A DNA stretch of 64,000 nucleotides from Litorivita pollutaquae (GCF_003205515.1 NZ_KZ826485.1:175232-239231), one strand, 5' to 3'. Numbered from the stretch's first letter, positions 1 through 10,164 are shown. Notes: a model not told the origin generated them from the letters alone. A program made the numbers and translations.

Positions 1-250
1 CGCGGCGACCGGCGGAAGGCCCCTCTCGCCGGACGCTTTCCGCGATTGTCGCCAAACCCGAAACACTGAATCTCCAAATATCCGCAACAATTGGTTAATA
101 ATGTCTTGCCTGCTCTGATTTGGCCTTATTTCGGACATGTTTGACGGTCACTTCCTAACGTCAACATTGACCCGTTTTGGCGTCGTATGTAACCGACAGG
201 TTAACCATAAGGGGTTCTGCCCCCCTACGCATAACTGTAACGAGGACACG

Positions 251-883
251 ATGAACCTATTCAAGAAAACAGCTGCCGCAACCTGCGCTTTGGGTCTGGC
301 CCTGACCGCGATGCCTGCCACCACGGCTCAGGCGCTGACATCCGTCAGCACCGGCGTTGGGCAAGGCGATATTTTTGTCAGCGCCCGCGGCGACGAAAGC
401 CAGATCTTCATGAACTTTGATTGGATCTCTGCCCCGGTATCCGGTTGGGTCGACTTCACCCTCGAAGGCACCGGGTCAATCGCATTTGACGCGTTCGACG
501 TTTACAGTGGCGCGCTTAGCGATGTGACCGGCTATACGCTGGACTACACTGTCGGCGGCGTGACATCGCGTTTGACCAATGACACGACATTCTGCGCAGG
601 CGCAGGCGTTGCCGCTGCCGTCCGCGGCAGCTGTAATCTGTTCTCTCAAGACGGCGCAGTAGGCGGCTCCACAGGTTTGGCCAGCACCCCTGGCGCGATG
701 CTGTTCAGCGATCTGGTTGCGGGCGATTACCGTTTTGGCATCTACGACAGCAGCTCGCCCAGCAACGCGATCGCGGGCTTCATCGTCTATGACAACCTGC
801 CAACCGTGCCGCTGCCAGCCGGCGGTTTGCTGTTGCTCAGCGGTTTGGGCCTGATCGGGGCCGCGCGGCGCCGCAAAGGCTAA
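251..883 (+). CDS. Secreted VPLPA-CTERM sorting domain protein
   Basis: This 210-residue protein has an N-terminal signal peptide: a Lys pair at residues 5-6, a hydrophobic stretch, and a likely cleavage after AQA near residue 28. It ends with the tripartite sorting signal seen in Rhodobacterales: VPLPAGG, then a hydrophobic helix, then an Arg/Lys cluster (RRRK). By family knowledge such tails are handled by an exosortase-like enzyme, so the protein is probably exported and processed at the envelope. The middle is a beta-rich, Gly/Ser/Thr-rich domain with one Cys pair; I do not recognise it. I chose ATG 251 because the signal peptide begins there, although the frame is open upstream to 137. 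A terminator follows directly. Confidence 0.85.
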   Translation: MNLFKKTAAATCALGLALTAMPATTAQALTSVSTGVGQGDIFVSARGDESQIFMNFDWISAPVSGWVDFTLEGTGSIAFDAFDVYSGALSDVTGYTLDYTVGGVTSRLTNDTTFCAGAGVAAAVRGSCNLFSQDGAVGGSTGLASTPGAMLFSDLVAGDYRFGIYDSSSPSNAIAGFIVYDNLPTVPLPAGGLLLLSGLGLIGAARRRKG

Positions 884-909
884 GCCACGCCTCTATATCT
901 CTAACGACC

Positions 910-946
910 AAAGCCGCTGATCCCTCGCTGGGGCGGCGGCTTTTTG
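910..946 (+). terminator. Rho-independent terminator of the VPLPA-CTERM gene
   Basis: AAGCCGC (911-917) pairs with GCGGCTT (936-942), followed by a short T-run, 27 bases after the stop codon. It separates this gene from the leu genes. Confidence 0.75.
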
Positions 947-1034
947 TTTGCCTACCCCGTGGCGGCCCACGCGCCCAAAACCCCGTTTGCGCATATCTCT
1001 TGATAGAGACGGCGGCGCATAGTATCTGCTTCCT

Positions 1035-1121
1035 ATGACACAGATTTTCGACATGGATGATCGGTCCCGTCTGCCGTGGCGCTTTTTTGGCGCAACGCTG
1101 ACCATTCTGGCACGCCTATAA
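1035..1121 (+). CDS. Possible 28-residue leader or small protein upstream of leuC
   Basis: A short frame of 28 codons sits in the 284-base stretch between the terminator and leuC. It starts MTQIFDMDDRSR and ends LARL. It is not a classic leucine attenuator peptide: there is no run of Leu codons, and I see no clear attenuator hairpin pair behind it. It may be a genuine small protein or chance. I see nothing else in 947-1230 apart from the leuC ribosome binding site. Confidence 0.2.
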   Translation: MTQIFDMDDRSRLPWRFFGATLTILARL

Positions 1122-1230
1122 GGCACCGATCCCTGTTTTGCCGCGCGCCATACGCACATGCGGCCCAAGTTTCTGATACATACAATCATCACAGCAAATC
1201 CCGACACTCCACACGGGAGAGGACCAAGCC

Positions 1231-2640
1231 ATGACAGCCCCAAAGACACTCTATGATAAAATCTGGGATGCCCATGTTGCCCATGAAGGCGACGACGGCA
1301 CCTGCCTCTTGTATATCGACCGTCACCTTGTGCACGAAGTGACATCACCGCAGGCGTTTGAGGGTCTGCGTATGGCGAACCGCGCGGTGCGCGCGCCGGA
1401 TAAAACCATCGCCGTGCCGGATCACAACGTGCCCACCACATTGGATCGCGTGTCCGGTGTTATCGCCAATGAAGAAAGCCGCATTCAAGTCGAAGCCCTC
1501 GACAAGAACGCCAAGGATTTCGGCATCCATTACTATCCCGTCTCGGACGTGCGCCAAGGCATCGTGCATATTGTCGGCCCCGAGCAAGGCTGGACCCTGC
1601 CGGGCATGACCGTGGTATGCGGCGACAGCCACACCGCAACCCATGGCGCATTCGGCGCATTGGCCCATGGCATCGGCACCTCCGAGGTGGAACATGTTCT
1701 GGCCACGCAAACGTTGATCCAGAAAAAGTCCAAAAACATGAAGGTCGAGATCACCGGCAAATTGAAGCCCGGCGTGACCGCCAAAGACATCACCCTTGCC
1801 GTGATCGGCGAAACCGGCACCGCCGGCGGCACCGGCTATGTCATCGAATATTGCGGCGAAGCGATCCGTGATCTGTCGATGGAAGGCCGCATGACCGTGT
1901 GCAACATGGCCATTGAGGGCGGCGCGCGCGCGGGCCTCATCGCGCCGGACGACACCACATATGCCTATTGCAAAGGCCGCCCCCATGCCCCCAAAGGCGC
2001 GGATTGGGACAAGGCTTTGGCGTGGTGGAAAACCCTCTACACTGATGAGGACGCACATTTCGACAAGGTCATCACACTCAAAGGCGAAGACATCGCCCCG
2101 GTGGTCACATGGGGCACCTCGCCCGAAGACGTTCTGCCGATCACCTCGGTTGTGCCTGCGCCGGAAAGCTTTAAGGGCGGCAAGGTCGAAGCGGCCAAAC
2201 GCGCCATTGAATACATGGGCCTGACCGCCGGTCAAAAATTGACCGACATCGAAATCGACACGGTGTTCATCGGATCCTGCACCAACGGCCGTATCGAGGA
2301 TCTGCGCGCTGCGGCGTCGATCCTCAAAGGCAAAAAAATCAAAGACGGCCTGCGTGCCATGGTCGTGCCGGGTTCGGGTCTTGTTCGCGCCCAAGCCGAA
2401 GAAGAAGGCATTGCGGCGATCTTCCAGGAGGCCGGGTTCGAATGGCGTCTGGCGGGATGCTCGATGTGCCTTGCAATGAACCCCGACCAATTGGCAGAAG
2501 ACGAACGTTGCGCATCGACCTCGAACCGCAACTTCGAAGGGCGCCAAGGCTACAAAGGCCGCACCCATCTTGTATCGCCGGAAATGGCCGCAGCCGCTGC
2601 GATCACCGGTCACCTGACCGATGTGCGCGAGATGCTCTGA
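1231..2640 (+). CDS. leuC: 3-isopropylmalate dehydratase large subunit LeuC
   Basis: LeuC forms, with LeuD, the cytoplasmic isopropylmalate isomerase that converts 2-isopropylmalate to 3-isopropylmalate in leucine biosynthesis. The 469 residues match the usual aconitase-family length. Visible signatures are the N-terminal [11 protein letters not shown], the [14 protein letters not shown] segment, and the cysteines that ligate the 4Fe-4S cluster in FIGSCTNGR and further on in CSMC. The start is fixed by GGGAGAGG about ten bases upstream of ATG 1231. The stop codon abuts the ATG of the next gene, so an operon continues rightwards to leuD (3490), although leuD is separated by a non-leucine gene. 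Confidence 0.98.
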   Translation: MTAPKTLYDKIWDAHVAHEGDDGTCLLYIDRHLVHEVTSPQAFEGLRMANRAVRAPDKTIAVPDHNVPTTLDRVSGVIANEESRIQVEALDKNAKDFGIHYYPVSDVRQGIVHIVGPEQGWTLPGMTVVCGDSHTATHGAFGALAHGIGTSEVEHVLATQTLIQKKSKNMKVEITGKLKPGVTAKDITLAVIGETGTAGGTGYVIEYCGEAIRDLSMEGRMTVCNMAIEGGARAGLIAPDDTTYAYCKGRPHAPKGADWDKALAWWKTLYTDEDAHFDKVITLKGEDIAPVVTWGTSPEDVLPITSVVPAPESFKGGKVEAAKRAIEYMGLTAGQKLTDIEIDTVFIGSCTNGRIEDLRAAASILKGKKIKDGLRAMVVPGSGLVRAQAEEEGIAAIFQEAGFEWRLAGCSMCLAMNPDQLAEDERCASTSNRNFEGRQGYKGRTHLVSPEMAAAAAITGHLTDVREML

Positions 2641-3486
2641 ATGAGCCAAGTGGCCCTGCATACCGATGACCAAACCCTTGCGCCAATTGGCGCGCTTTGG
2701 GTGGGAGAGCGGCTGCGCTGGCTTGACCGGCTGTCGCTCGCGTCGTTCGTGCATCAGGGCCACGCGGTCGCATTGTTTCATCTCGACGGGTTCGCAGAGC
2801 CACCCATTGAGGGTGTCGAATTCATCCACGCACGCGAAGTGTTCGATTATGACCGGATCTTCCTTGCGTCTGTGAAACCTTCGGTCTTTTCCGACATGTT
2901 TGCGCTGCATCTGATTTCCAAATCGGATTTCATATGTGTCGATACCGATGTGCTCGCCCTACGGCCGTTCCGGCCCAAGGACGGGTATCTTGTCGGGCGC
3001 GAGCACGGCGGTTGGGTCAATGTCGCCGTGATGCGGTTGCCCGAAGACAGTGCGGCATTGCACGACATGATGGATTGCGTGACTGATCCGACCACCGTGC
3101 CGGAATGGTTGCCAGAGGATGTGCAAGCCAAGGTGATGCGCGTGCAACCCAAGAACCGGTTGATGGAAGCGTGCAAACGCATCCGCAACACATTGGGGCC
3201 AAGGATGCTGACCCATATGCTCAAAAAGCATAATGAAAAGCACCATGCCTTGCCGGTTGCCGCGTTGAACCCGCTGCCTTGGTCGATGGCCGATGCTTAT
3301 TTCAACCCCCATGGCGGGGTCGAGGGATGGCTGACGGATGAAACCCAAGCCGTGCATCTTTACTCATCACGGATCAGGGCGCTGCACCTGCGCGTCGCGC
3401 CCTATCCCAATAGCTTTATGGCGAAATTCGCCGCCGATATCGGGTTCTCTTTCGGAGACCTGCCACAACAAACCGAAGGGTTTTAA
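2641..3486 (+). CDS. Glycosyltransferase-like protein between leuC and leuD
   Basis: This 281-residue protein has the look of a small nucleotide-sugar glycosyltransferase of the GT-A or DXD type: ICVDTDVLAL near residue 100 supplies a DTD metal-binding motif after a beta strand, and the flanking FSDMFALHLI region resembles the acceptor side of such enzymes. There is no signal peptide or clear membrane helix. It begins directly after the leuC stop (TGA then ATG, zero gap) and ends three bases before leuD, so it is almost certainly cotranscribed and translationally coupled with the leucine genes. I see no link to leucine synthesis; the acceptor and donor are unknown. The fold call is an inference from the DTD motif and context within the sequence. 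Confidence 0.7.
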   Translation: MSQVALHTDDQTLAPIGALWVGERLRWLDRLSLASFVHQGHAVALFHLDGFAEPPIEGVEFIHAREVFDYDRIFLASVKPSVFSDMFALHLISKSDFICVDTDVLALRPFRPKDGYLVGREHGGWVNVAVMRLPEDSAALHDMMDCVTDPTTVPEWLPEDVQAKVMRVQPKNRLMEACKRIRNTLGPRMLTHMLKKHNEKHHALPVAALNPLPWSMADAYFNPHGGVEGWLTDETQAVHLYSSRIRALHLRVAPYPNSFMAKFAADIGFSFGDLPQQTEGF

Positions 3487-3489
3487 CCT

Positions 3490-4095
3490 ATGGACAAGTT
3501 TCAAAAAATCACCGGCGTTGCCGCGCCCATGCCTTTGGTCAACATCGACACCGATATGATCATCCCTAAAGTATTTCTCAAAACCATCAAACGCTCGGGC
3601 CTTGGCGTGAATCTCTTTGACGAGATGCGCTATGACCGTCAGGGCAATGAACTCCCCGATTTTGTGCTCAATAAACCGCAATATCGCGGCGCTGAAATTC
3701 TGGTGGCGGGCGACAACTTCGGCTGCGGCTCCTCGCGCGAACATGCGCCTTGGGCGATTGCGGATTTCGGCATCAAATGCGTGATCTCCACATCCTTCGC
3801 CGACATCTTCTTTAACAACTGCTTCAAAAACGGCATCCTGCCCGTCGTCCTGCCGCAAGAGCAAGTCGACCTTTTGATGAAAGACGCCGAGAAAGGGGAA
3901 AACGCCCGTGTGACCATCGATCTTGAAGCGCAAGAGATCACCACATCGGATGGCGAAGTGATCACATTTGACGTCGATCCGTTCAAAAAGCATTGCCTGC
4001 TCGAAGGTCTCGACGACATTGGCCTGACCATGGAAAAAGGCGCGGCCATCGATGCCTTTGAATCCAACGCAAGCGCCGAACGCCCTTGGGTTTGA
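3490..4095 (+). CDS. leuD: 3-isopropylmalate dehydratase small subunit LeuD
   Basis: LeuD is the swivelling small subunit of isopropylmalate isomerase and completes the LeuC active site. The 201 residues fit the family. Recognisable segments are the N-terminal [13 protein letters not shown] and the [15 protein letters not shown] signature that carries the substrate-binding Ser/Arg/His residues. It starts three bases after the glycosyltransferase-like gene and is followed by a terminator at about 4150, so it is the last gene of the leuC transcript. Confidence 0.98.
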   Translation: MDKFQKITGVAAPMPLVNIDTDMIIPKVFLKTIKRSGLGVNLFDEMRYDRQGNELPDFVLNKPQYRGAEILVAGDNFGCGSSREHAPWAIADFGIKCVISTSFADIFFNNCFKNGILPVVLPQEQVDLLMKDAEKGENARVTIDLEAQEITTSDGEVITFDVDPFKKHCLLEGLDDIGLTMEKGAAIDAFESNASAERPWV

Positions 4096-4148
4096 GATGA
4101 AATATCAGGCGCGCCGTCTTCCCGCGTGCCTCGATACTCATATGCCGC

Positions 4149-4186
4149 CAAGGCCGCCTGTCCCGCGCAGGCGGCCTTTGTTTTGG
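4149..4186 (+). terminator. Rho-independent terminator after leuD
   Basis: AGGCCGCCTG pairs with CAGGCGGCCT across a short loop and is followed by TTGTTTTG. It closes the leuC-leuD transcription unit. In the rest of the gap (4187-4478) I see no gene; it should hold the promoter of the membrane-protein gene that follows. Confidence 0.8.
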
Positions 4187-4478
4187 CCTTACCTCTCGAA
4201 AATCTGCGTCACGTAGTGGCCCCTTTGGCGCGCTCCACCATATCTGGTAGGACGCATCAATGTGCCTTAATCTTGCACCAAAATTGATGCAATACCGCAC
4301 CACATTGACCCTCAAATCGCCCTGAATCTCAACTCTTGTTAACCAATACCTTGAGCGAGATAGCGAAAGAAGGCAGAAATTGGGCAAGATTGAGGCAGAC
4401 CGTCAGAGTAGGCGGAATCAAGTTGGGACAAAGACGCGGCATCGTATCGCGTCAGGCCAGTTTGAAGGGAACACAGCA

Positions 4479-5318
4479 GTGCTCGCACGAACATTCGGCG
4501 CATTTATGCGCGCAGTCCTTGTCGCGTTTTTGATCGCGACGCCGGCACTCTTGTTACCGGGGGTGGTCGCGGACACGTCGCAAATTGTCATGCTCATCGC
4601 GATCTTCGCCGGGCTGTTGACCTATATCGAATACTTTAGCCAATACCCGTCGATCGTGGAGTTCCGCTTTGCACCGCCCTTTAACCGGCTGCGGTTTGTG
4701 GCATTGTTCTTCACCGTTTTCCTATTGACCGTAATTTGCCGTGGCCTCACCGATCCGACCAATTTCACGCATTTCGTCACATCGCTCGGGGCGATCCTCG
4801 GCAATGCCATTGATTTCCCCTATTCGCCGGTCCGGTTGGTCGTGTTGACCCTACCTGCCGATGCCAGCCACGAATTGGTCGCAACCGTGCGCACCGCCGC
4901 AGGCATCGCCTATCTCGTCTCGTTGATTGCGATGTTCTGCTTTGTCACGATGGTACGCATCTTTGGCTGGCCGGCCCGTGGCGGCGTGTTCAATGTATGG
5001 GTCAACCTGCCCCTGTTTGATCCCACAGCAGGCGGCGATGTCTTGCACCGTCTCAAACGCGATGCCAGCCTGAACATTGTGCTTGGCTTTCTCCTTCCGT
5101 TCTTCATCCCCGCTGTGATCAAAGCCGCAGCAGACGTGATTGACCCGATCAGCATGCAAAACCCGCAAACCTTGATCTGGACCATTTCGGCATGGGCGTT
5201 CCTGCCCGCGAGCATGATCATGCGCGGTATCGCCATGAGCCGCATCGCCGATATGATCGAGGAAAAGCGCCGCCGGACCTATGCCGAAGCAAATCACGAC
5301 GCCCTGCAAACGGCGTAA
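4479..5318 (+). CDS. Multi-pass inner-membrane protein of unknown function
   Basis: This 279-residue protein consists mostly of hydrophobic segments, I count about six likely membrane helices, starting with one at MRAVLVAFLIATPALLLPG and ending with a charged cytoplasmic tail (EEKRRRTYAEANHD). I do not recognise the family. The start is placed at GTG 4479 because GAAGGGA lies eight bases upstream; the same frame is open to a TTG at 4380 but that adds a polar, poorly coded extension. The stop lies a few bases before the next gene on the same strand, and the pair sits between leuD and leuB, so they may be expressed together with leuB. Confidence 0.75.
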   Translation: MLARTFGAFMRAVLVAFLIATPALLLPGVVADTSQIVMLIAIFAGLLTYIEYFSQYPSIVEFRFAPPFNRLRFVALFFTVFLLTVICRGLTDPTNFTHFVTSLGAILGNAIDFPYSPVRLVVLTLPADASHELVATVRTAAGIAYLVSLIAMFCFVTMVRIFGWPARGGVFNVWVNLPLFDPTAGGDVLHRLKRDASLNIVLGFLLPFFIPAVIKAAADVIDPISMQNPQTLIWTISAWAFLPASMIMRGIAMSRIADMIEEKRRRTYAEANHDALQTA

Positions 5319-5352
5319 TGGATCGCGGCGCGCGCCGCCTTGGCGGTGTGCC

Positions 5353-6405
5353 ATGGCGGTGCCTGATACTGGACATGCGCCCCTTGCCTTGATCTGCGCC
5401 TTGGTGGTTATCCTGCTGTTACTTGCTCCGCGACCCGCATGCGCCCAAGGCCCGCTGCGTATCGCCAGCTTCCACACCGAATTGTCACGTAAGGGGCCGG
5501 GGCTTTTGCTGAAAGCAGCCCGCGAAGGTGATCCTCAGGTCGAAGCTGTCGCGCGGCTCATCGCCCGCGCCGCACCGGATATCATTGCCCTGCAAGACAT
5601 TGACTATGACTATCACGCCGAGGCGCTCACCGCCCTCGCGGAGCGCATCACAGAGCACGGTCATGCATTGCCCTATCGCTTTGCACTGCGCCCCAATACC
5701 GGCATGCCCACCGGTCTTGATATGGAGGGTGATGGCCGCCTTGGTACTCCCCGCGACGCTCAAGGGTATGGGCACTATTCGGGCCAACACGGCATGGCGA
5801 TCCTGTCGCGTTATCCAATCCGGACCGTTCTGGCCAAGGATTACAGCGCGCTGCTATGGGCCGATATGCCCGACCCAATGGTGCCCACCAGCCCAGACGG
5901 CGCACCCTTCCCCTCCCCCGATGCCTTCGCGGCGCAGCGGCTCAGCTCCACCGGACATTGGGCCGTGCCGGTCGATTTGGGCGAAGGTCAGGAATTGATG
6001 CTGCTGACCTATGCCGCCACGCCGCCCCTGTTTGACAAAGACGAAGATCGTAATGGCAAACGCAATCACGACGAAACACGGTTTTGGACATGGCTATTGG
6101 ATGGGGCGTTTGGTCCGCCGCCTAACCCGCCCTTGGTTCTGCTCGGCCTTGCCAATGTCGACCCGCACAGAGGCCAAGGACGGCGCGCGGCGTTGACCGC
6201 TTTGCTGGCGGATCCGCGCTTCAACGATCCGCACCCGACCAATAGTGCGGGCGAGGATGCCACCACCGAATTCGCGCGTGCTGGCCTGCTGCGCCTGAGC
6301 TACATCCTGCCGTCCTCGGATTTGCAGGTGACCGGCAGTGGCATACTGCAAGACCCCGCTGCCAGCCGCCACCGGCTCGTCTATGTTGATCTCGACCCTC
6401 GTTGA
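5353..6405 (+). CDS. Endonuclease/exonuclease/phosphatase-fold secreted protein
   Basis: The protein starts with a signal peptide or anchor (hydrophobic ALICALVVILLLLAPRP, then ACAQG) so it is probably periplasmic or lipid-associated. The mature part opens RIASFHTEL and contains PDIIALQDID, the place where EEP enzymes carry the metal-binding Glu; here it is Gln-Asp. Further on HGMAILSRYPI is a typical EEP segment with the catalytic-side His, and VLLGLANVDP occupies the usual GDxN position with a changed Gly-Leu-Ala-Asn. The altered metal ligands suggest a divergent phosphodiesterase or phosphatase, possibly with weak or changed activity. I chose ATG 5353 because it begins the hydrophobic leader. 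Confidence 0.8.
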   Translation: MAVPDTGHAPLALICALVVILLLLAPRPACAQGPLRIASFHTELSRKGPGLLLKAAREGDPQVEAVARLIARAAPDIIALQDIDYDYHAEALTALAERITEHGHALPYRFALRPNTGMPTGLDMEGDGRLGTPRDAQGYGHYSGQHGMAILSRYPIRTVLAKDYSALLWADMPDPMVPTSPDGAPFPSPDAFAAQRLSSTGHWAVPVDLGEGQELMLLTYAATPPLFDKDEDRNGKRNHDETRFWTWLLDGAFGPPPNPPLVLLGLANVDPHRGQGRRAALTALLADPRFNDPHPTNSAGEDATTEFARAGLLRLSYILPSSDLQVTGSGILQDPAASRHRLVYVDLDPR

Positions 6406-6510
6406 TCGGTGTGCGGGATAGCCCGTCATCTCCAGCCCCCTCATTTCTTGACCCGACCGCACCAACGCGATAGGCCGACCGCAACAGATTTTCACGAAGG
6501 ACAGATCCAC

Positions 6511-7617
6511 ATGACGAACCCCTCGATCCTTATTCTCGCAGGTGACGGCATCGGCCCCGAAGTCATGGCCGAGGTGCGCAAAGTTATTGACTGGTATGGC
6601 AACAAACGGGATCTGGCCTTTGACGTAAGCGAAGACCTCGTCGGCGGCTGCGCCTATGACAAACATGGCACGCCGCTTCATGACGACACGATGGCCAAGG
6701 CCCAAGAGGTCGACGCGGTTCTGCTCGGCGCCGTCGGCGGGCCGAAATACGACGCCCTTGATTTCTCGGTAAAGCCCGAGCGTGGGTTGCTGCGCCTGCG
6801 CAAGGAAATGGATCTTTATGCCAACCTGCGCCCCGCGCAATGCTTTGACGCATTGGCCGATTTCTCGTCGCTGAAAAAGGACGTTGTGGCGGGTCTCGAC
6901 ATCATGATCGTGCGCGAATTGACTTCGGGCATCTATTTTGGCGAGCCGCGCGGCATCATCAAAGAAGGCAATGAGCGTGTGGGCATCAACACCCAGCGCT
7001 ACACCGAAAGCGAGATCGCCCGTGTGGCCCGCTCGGCGTTTGAATTGGCCCGCAAGCGTGGCAACAAAGTCTGCTCGATGGAAAAAGCCAACGTGATGGA
7101 AAGCGGCATCCTGTGGCGCGACGTGGTCACCGAAGTGCACGCCGCCGAATATCCCGATGTGGAATTGTCGCATATGTATGCGGACGCGGGCGCGATGCAG
7201 CTGTGCCGCTGGCCCAAGCAATTTGACGTGATCGTCACCGACAACCTCTTTGGCGATCTTCTGTCCGATGCCGCTGCGATGCTCACCGGTTCACTCGGCA
7301 TGCTGCCTTCGGCCAGCCTTGGCGCACCGATGGACAATGGCCGCCCCAAGGCGCTCTACGAGCCGGTGCACGGGTCGGCGCCCGACATCGCCGGTCAAGG
7401 CAAAGCCAATCCCATCGCTTGCGTGCTTAGCTTCGCCATGGCGCTGCGCTACAGCTTTGACCAGGGCGCAGAGGCCGACCGCCTTGAGAAAGCCGTCGAG
7501 ACGGTTTTGGCAGACGGCAAACGCACGGCGGATCTTTTGGGTGAAGACGGCGTTACGCCGGTGACCACCGCAGAAATGGGCGATGCGATTGTCGCCGCGC
7601 TCGAGGCGTCCCTATAA
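6511..7617 (+). CDS. leuB: 3-isopropylmalate dehydrogenase LeuB
   Basis: LeuB oxidatively decarboxylates 3-isopropylmalate with NAD+, the third step of leucine synthesis. The 368 residues fit the family. Key segments are [14 protein letters not shown] at the N terminus, the [14 protein letters not shown] loop, the substrate-binding KANVMESG, the metal-binding Asp region YADAGAMQL and [11 protein letters not shown], and the NAD-binding [15 protein letters not shown] 6511 is supported by GAAGGACAG upstream; the frame is open further to 6409 without a better site. It lies 105 bases downstream of the EEP-fold gene. Confidence 0.98.
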   Translation: MTNPSILILAGDGIGPEVMAEVRKVIDWYGNKRDLAFDVSEDLVGGCAYDKHGTPLHDDTMAKAQEVDAVLLGAVGGPKYDALDFSVKPERGLLRLRKEMDLYANLRPAQCFDALADFSSLKKDVVAGLDIMIVRELTSGIYFGEPRGIIKEGNERVGINTQRYTESEIARVARSAFELARKRGNKVCSMEKANVMESGILWRDVVTEVHAAEYPDVELSHMYADAGAMQLCRWPKQFDVIVTDNLFGDLLSDAAAMLTGSLGMLPSASLGAPMDNGRPKALYEPVHGSAPDIAGQGKANPIACVLSFAMALRYSFDQGAEADRLEKAVETVLADGKRTADLLGEDGVTPVTTAEMGDAIVAALEASL

Positions 7618-7671
7618 TCCGGGGCCCATTGGCCGGAAAACTTATCGGCCGGACAACCGGCACACGGATGG

Positions 7672-7703
7672 AAACGGCGCGCCACAGGGCGCGCCGTTTT
7701 TAT
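7672..7703 (+). terminator. Rho-independent terminator after leuB
   Basis: AACGGCGCGCC pairs with GGCGCGCCGTT around a three- to four-base loop, followed by TTTAT. It is an 11-bp perfect stem and closes the leuB transcript. Confidence 0.85.
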
Positions 7704-7839
7704 CTACAAAGCGGCCATCACACCGGCCGCCATGTGGAAACTCCTCAAATCCATATCATCCCCTAGGCAGCGCATCGCATGCACCTTAGTGTCACCGCGA
7801 ACAGCTATCGTTTTTTGCAGCAAACCTCCCCGAGCCACC

Positions 7840-8802
7840 ATGACCCAAGCCCTCCCATCCAACCTGCGCGGCGCGCTCACTGCATTAGCCGCATTCGCGA
7901 TTTATGCCGTGCATGACGCGTTGATTAAATCATTGGGGGCCAACTATTCAGCGTTCCAAATCGTGTTTTTCTCGGTGCTTTTCGGCTTTCCGTTGACCAC
8001 CCTGATGTTAATCCGCGACCGCACCGACGGCAATCTGCGCCCGCGCCGACCGATGTGGACCGTCTTGCGCACGGTTTTTACCGTCATCGCAACGCTTAGC
8101 GTCTTTTATGCCTTTTCGGCGCTGCCTCTGGCGCAGACCTACGCGATCCTTTTTTCCATGCCGCTGATCATCTCTTTGGTTGCGGTTCCGATTTTGGGTG
8201 AGCGCATCGGCTGGCGCCGCGGCATCGCGATTCTGGTAGGCCTTGGCGGGGTTATGGCAGTGTTGCGCCCCGGCACAACGGACCTCACGCTTGGCCATGC
8301 TGCGGCACTCTCTGCGGCGGTGTTCCTCTCTTTGATCTCGGTGATTTTGCGCAAAATTGGCCATGAAGAGCGCAGCGCGGTTCTGGTACTTTATCCGATG
8401 CTGGCCAATTTCATCGTGATGGGCTGCATTCTGCCCTTTGTCTATGTGCCTGTCGCCCCCGCCGATATGGCCGGAATGGCGGCGCTCGCCGCCCTTGCGG
8501 TGGTGGCGCTGCTGGTGCAGATTCAAGCCTATAAAATGTCGCGCGCTGTGATCGTCGCCCCGATGCAGTATTCGCAAATCATTTGGGCCACTCTGTTTGG
8601 GGCGCTCTTTTTTGACGAGGTTCCCGACCTCAACACGGCGATCGGCGCGGCGATCATCATCGGCAGCGGCGTTTATATCGTGTTGCGCGAGGATGGCGCC
8701 ACGGGCAGCGGCACGCCGGTTCTGAAAACCCAAAGCCGCTTTGGCCCGATCCCGCTGACCCGTATCAGTCTATTGCAACGCTTCGGCCGCAAAAGCGACT
8801 GA
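7840..8802 (+). CDS. EamA/DMT-family permease
   Basis: This 320-residue inner-membrane protein has about ten hydrophobic helices in two similar halves, as in the EamA drug/metabolite exporter family. The first half begins ALTALAAFAIYAVHDALIK and the second half contains the typical QYSQIIWATLFGALFFDEVPD turn followed by IGAAIIIGSGVYIVLRE. The substrate cannot be read from the sequence. ATG 7840 starts a natural N terminus (MTQALPSNLRGAL), although the frame stays open back to 7732. It stands alone between the leuB terminator and tRNA-Pro. Confidence 0.88.
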   Translation: MTQALPSNLRGALTALAAFAIYAVHDALIKSLGANYSAFQIVFFSVLFGFPLTTLMLIRDRTDGNLRPRRPMWTVLRTVFTVIATLSVFYAFSALPLAQTYAILFSMPLIISLVAVPILGERIGWRRGIAILVGLGGVMAVLRPGTTDLTLGHAAALSAAVFLSLISVILRKIGHEERSAVLVLYPMLANFIVMGCILPFVYVPVAPADMAGMAALAALAVVALLVQIQAYKMSRAVIVAPMQYSQIIWATLFGALFFDEVPDLNTAIGAAIIIGSGVYIVLREDGATGSGTPVLKTQSRFGPIPLTRISLLQRFGRKSD

Positions 8803-8862
8803 CCGCCCCGCGTGTTTTGTCTTGTCAAAACCCGATGCGGGGTTTAAATCGCCCCTCACGGT

Positions 8863-8939
8863 CGGGCTGTAGCGCAGCCTGGTAGCGCACCTGCTTCGGG
8901 AGCAGGGGGTCGGAGGTTCGAATCCTCTCAGCCCGACCA
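8863..8939 (+). tRNA. tRNA-Pro(CGG)
   Basis: The 77-base cloverleaf has acceptor strands CGGGCTG and CAGCCCG, an encoded CCA end, the T-loop GGTTCGAATCC, and an anticodon stem CCTGC/GCAGG enclosing TTCGGGA. The anticodon is CGG, which reads CCG proline codons. The C1-G72 pair is typical of bacterial proline tRNA. Confidence 0.96.
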
Positions 8940-9096
8940 ATTTCAAACAACTCAAACGCGGCGACGTCAAATGCGATGCTAACGGCCGACGCCGGAAAAT
9001 CGCGCCTGTCCTGCCCGTTATGGTGATCGCCTTTGCGCCGTCGGGCACAGACAATCCCAACAGGTCACAGCCCAGATTATCATAAGGCCACAATAC

Positions 9097-10164
9097 TCAC
9101 GCGGCCGGATCGTCGGCGGGAAACCAATGTTTGGTGCGGTTGGCAAAGGCAACCAATGACAACATCACCGGGACTTCGACAAGCACACCGACGACCGTCG
9201 CCAGCGCCGCACCGGACCCAAGGCCAAACAGGCTGATCGCCACTGCCACTGCGAGCTCAAAGAAATTCGACGTCCCGATCAAGGCACAGGGCGCGGCCAC
9301 ATTAAAGGGAATGCCCCAAGCCCGCGCCGCGCCATAAGCCACGAAAAAGATACCGTAGGATTGGATGAGCAACGGCACCGCAATCAGAGCAATGACCATA
9401 GGGCGGGCCAAGATCACTTCGCCTTGAAACCCGAACAGCAGCACGACGGTGACCAACAACCCGAGAATAGAAAACGGCTGCACGCGGGTTTTGAAGGCAT
9501 CGACCGCCGCCTCCCCATCCTGCGCCACGAGCTTCCGGCGCGTGACATATCCCGCCAGAAGCGGCAACATTACATAGAGCCCCACCGACAATAAGAGCGT
9601 ATCCCACGGCACGACAATATCCGTCACGCCCAACAAAAAAGCCACAATCGGTGCAAAGGCAAATACCATGATCACGTCATTCACGCTAACCTGCACCAGA
9701 GTATAGGCGGGATCTCCGCGCGTCAGATTCGACCAGACAAATACCATCGCCGTGCAGGGCGCCGCGCCCAATAAAATCACGCCCGCGAGATAGGCCTGCG
9801 CATCCTCGGGCGGGATCAATCCGGCAAACACATAGTTGAAGAACAACACCCCAAGAGCGGCCATGGTAAAGGGTTTGATCAACCAGTTGACAATCAGCGT
9901 CACGATCAAGCCCTTCGGTTTGTCGCCGACCTGCCGCAGGGCGCCGAAATCCACGCCCACCATCATCGGATAAACCATCGCCCAGATCAGCACCGCCACC
10001 GGCAGGTTCACCGAAGCCACTTCGAGCGAGGCCAGAAATCCAAAAACAGCGGGAAATAGATTGCCCAGCAAAAGTCCCGCCCCGATGGCAAGTGCCACCC
10101 AGACAGAGAGCCAACGTTCAAAAGTGCCCAACCCTGCCGCAGCGGTGCGCGAAATATCAGTCAT
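9097..10164 (-). CDS. acr3: ACR3-family arsenite efflux permease
   Basis: This 355-residue protein has ten likely membrane helices and belongs to the ACR3 (arsenical resistance-3) carriers, which export arsenite from the cytoplasm. The diagnostic segment is [13 protein letters not shown], in which the Cys is the residue required for arsenite translocation in characterised ACR3 proteins. [11 protein letters not shown] and VNWLIKPF are also typical. It is the last gene of an operon running leftwards, arsR-arsC-acr3, 33 bases after arsC. The symbol arsB is often used for this gene, but the sequence is ACR3 and not the twelve-helix ArsB type. Confidence 0.95.
   Translation of the reverse strand: MTDISRTAAAGLGTFERWLSVWVALAIGAGLLLGNLFPAVFGFLASLEVASVNLPVAVLIWAMVYPMMVGVDFGALRQVGDKPKGLIVTLIVNWLIKPFTMAALGVLFFNYVFAGLIPPEDAQAYLAGVILLGAAPCTAMVFVWSNLTRGDPAYTLVQVSVNDVIMVFAFAPIVAFLLGVTDIVVPWDTLLLSVGLYVMLPLLAGYVTRRKLVAQDGEAAVDAFKTRVQPFSILGLLVTVVLLFGFQGEVILARPMVIALIAVPLLIQSYGIFFVAYGAARAWGIPFNVAAPCALIGTSNFFELAVAVAISLFGLGSGAALATVVGVLVEVPVMLSLVAFANRTKHWFPADDPAA

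Noticed and set aside
1345..2910. Long antisense frame of 521 codons opposite leuC and the next gene
   Set aside because: It mirrors the GC-rich codon pattern of leuC, has no ribosome site, and its product is Ala/Gly/His-rich with no domain.
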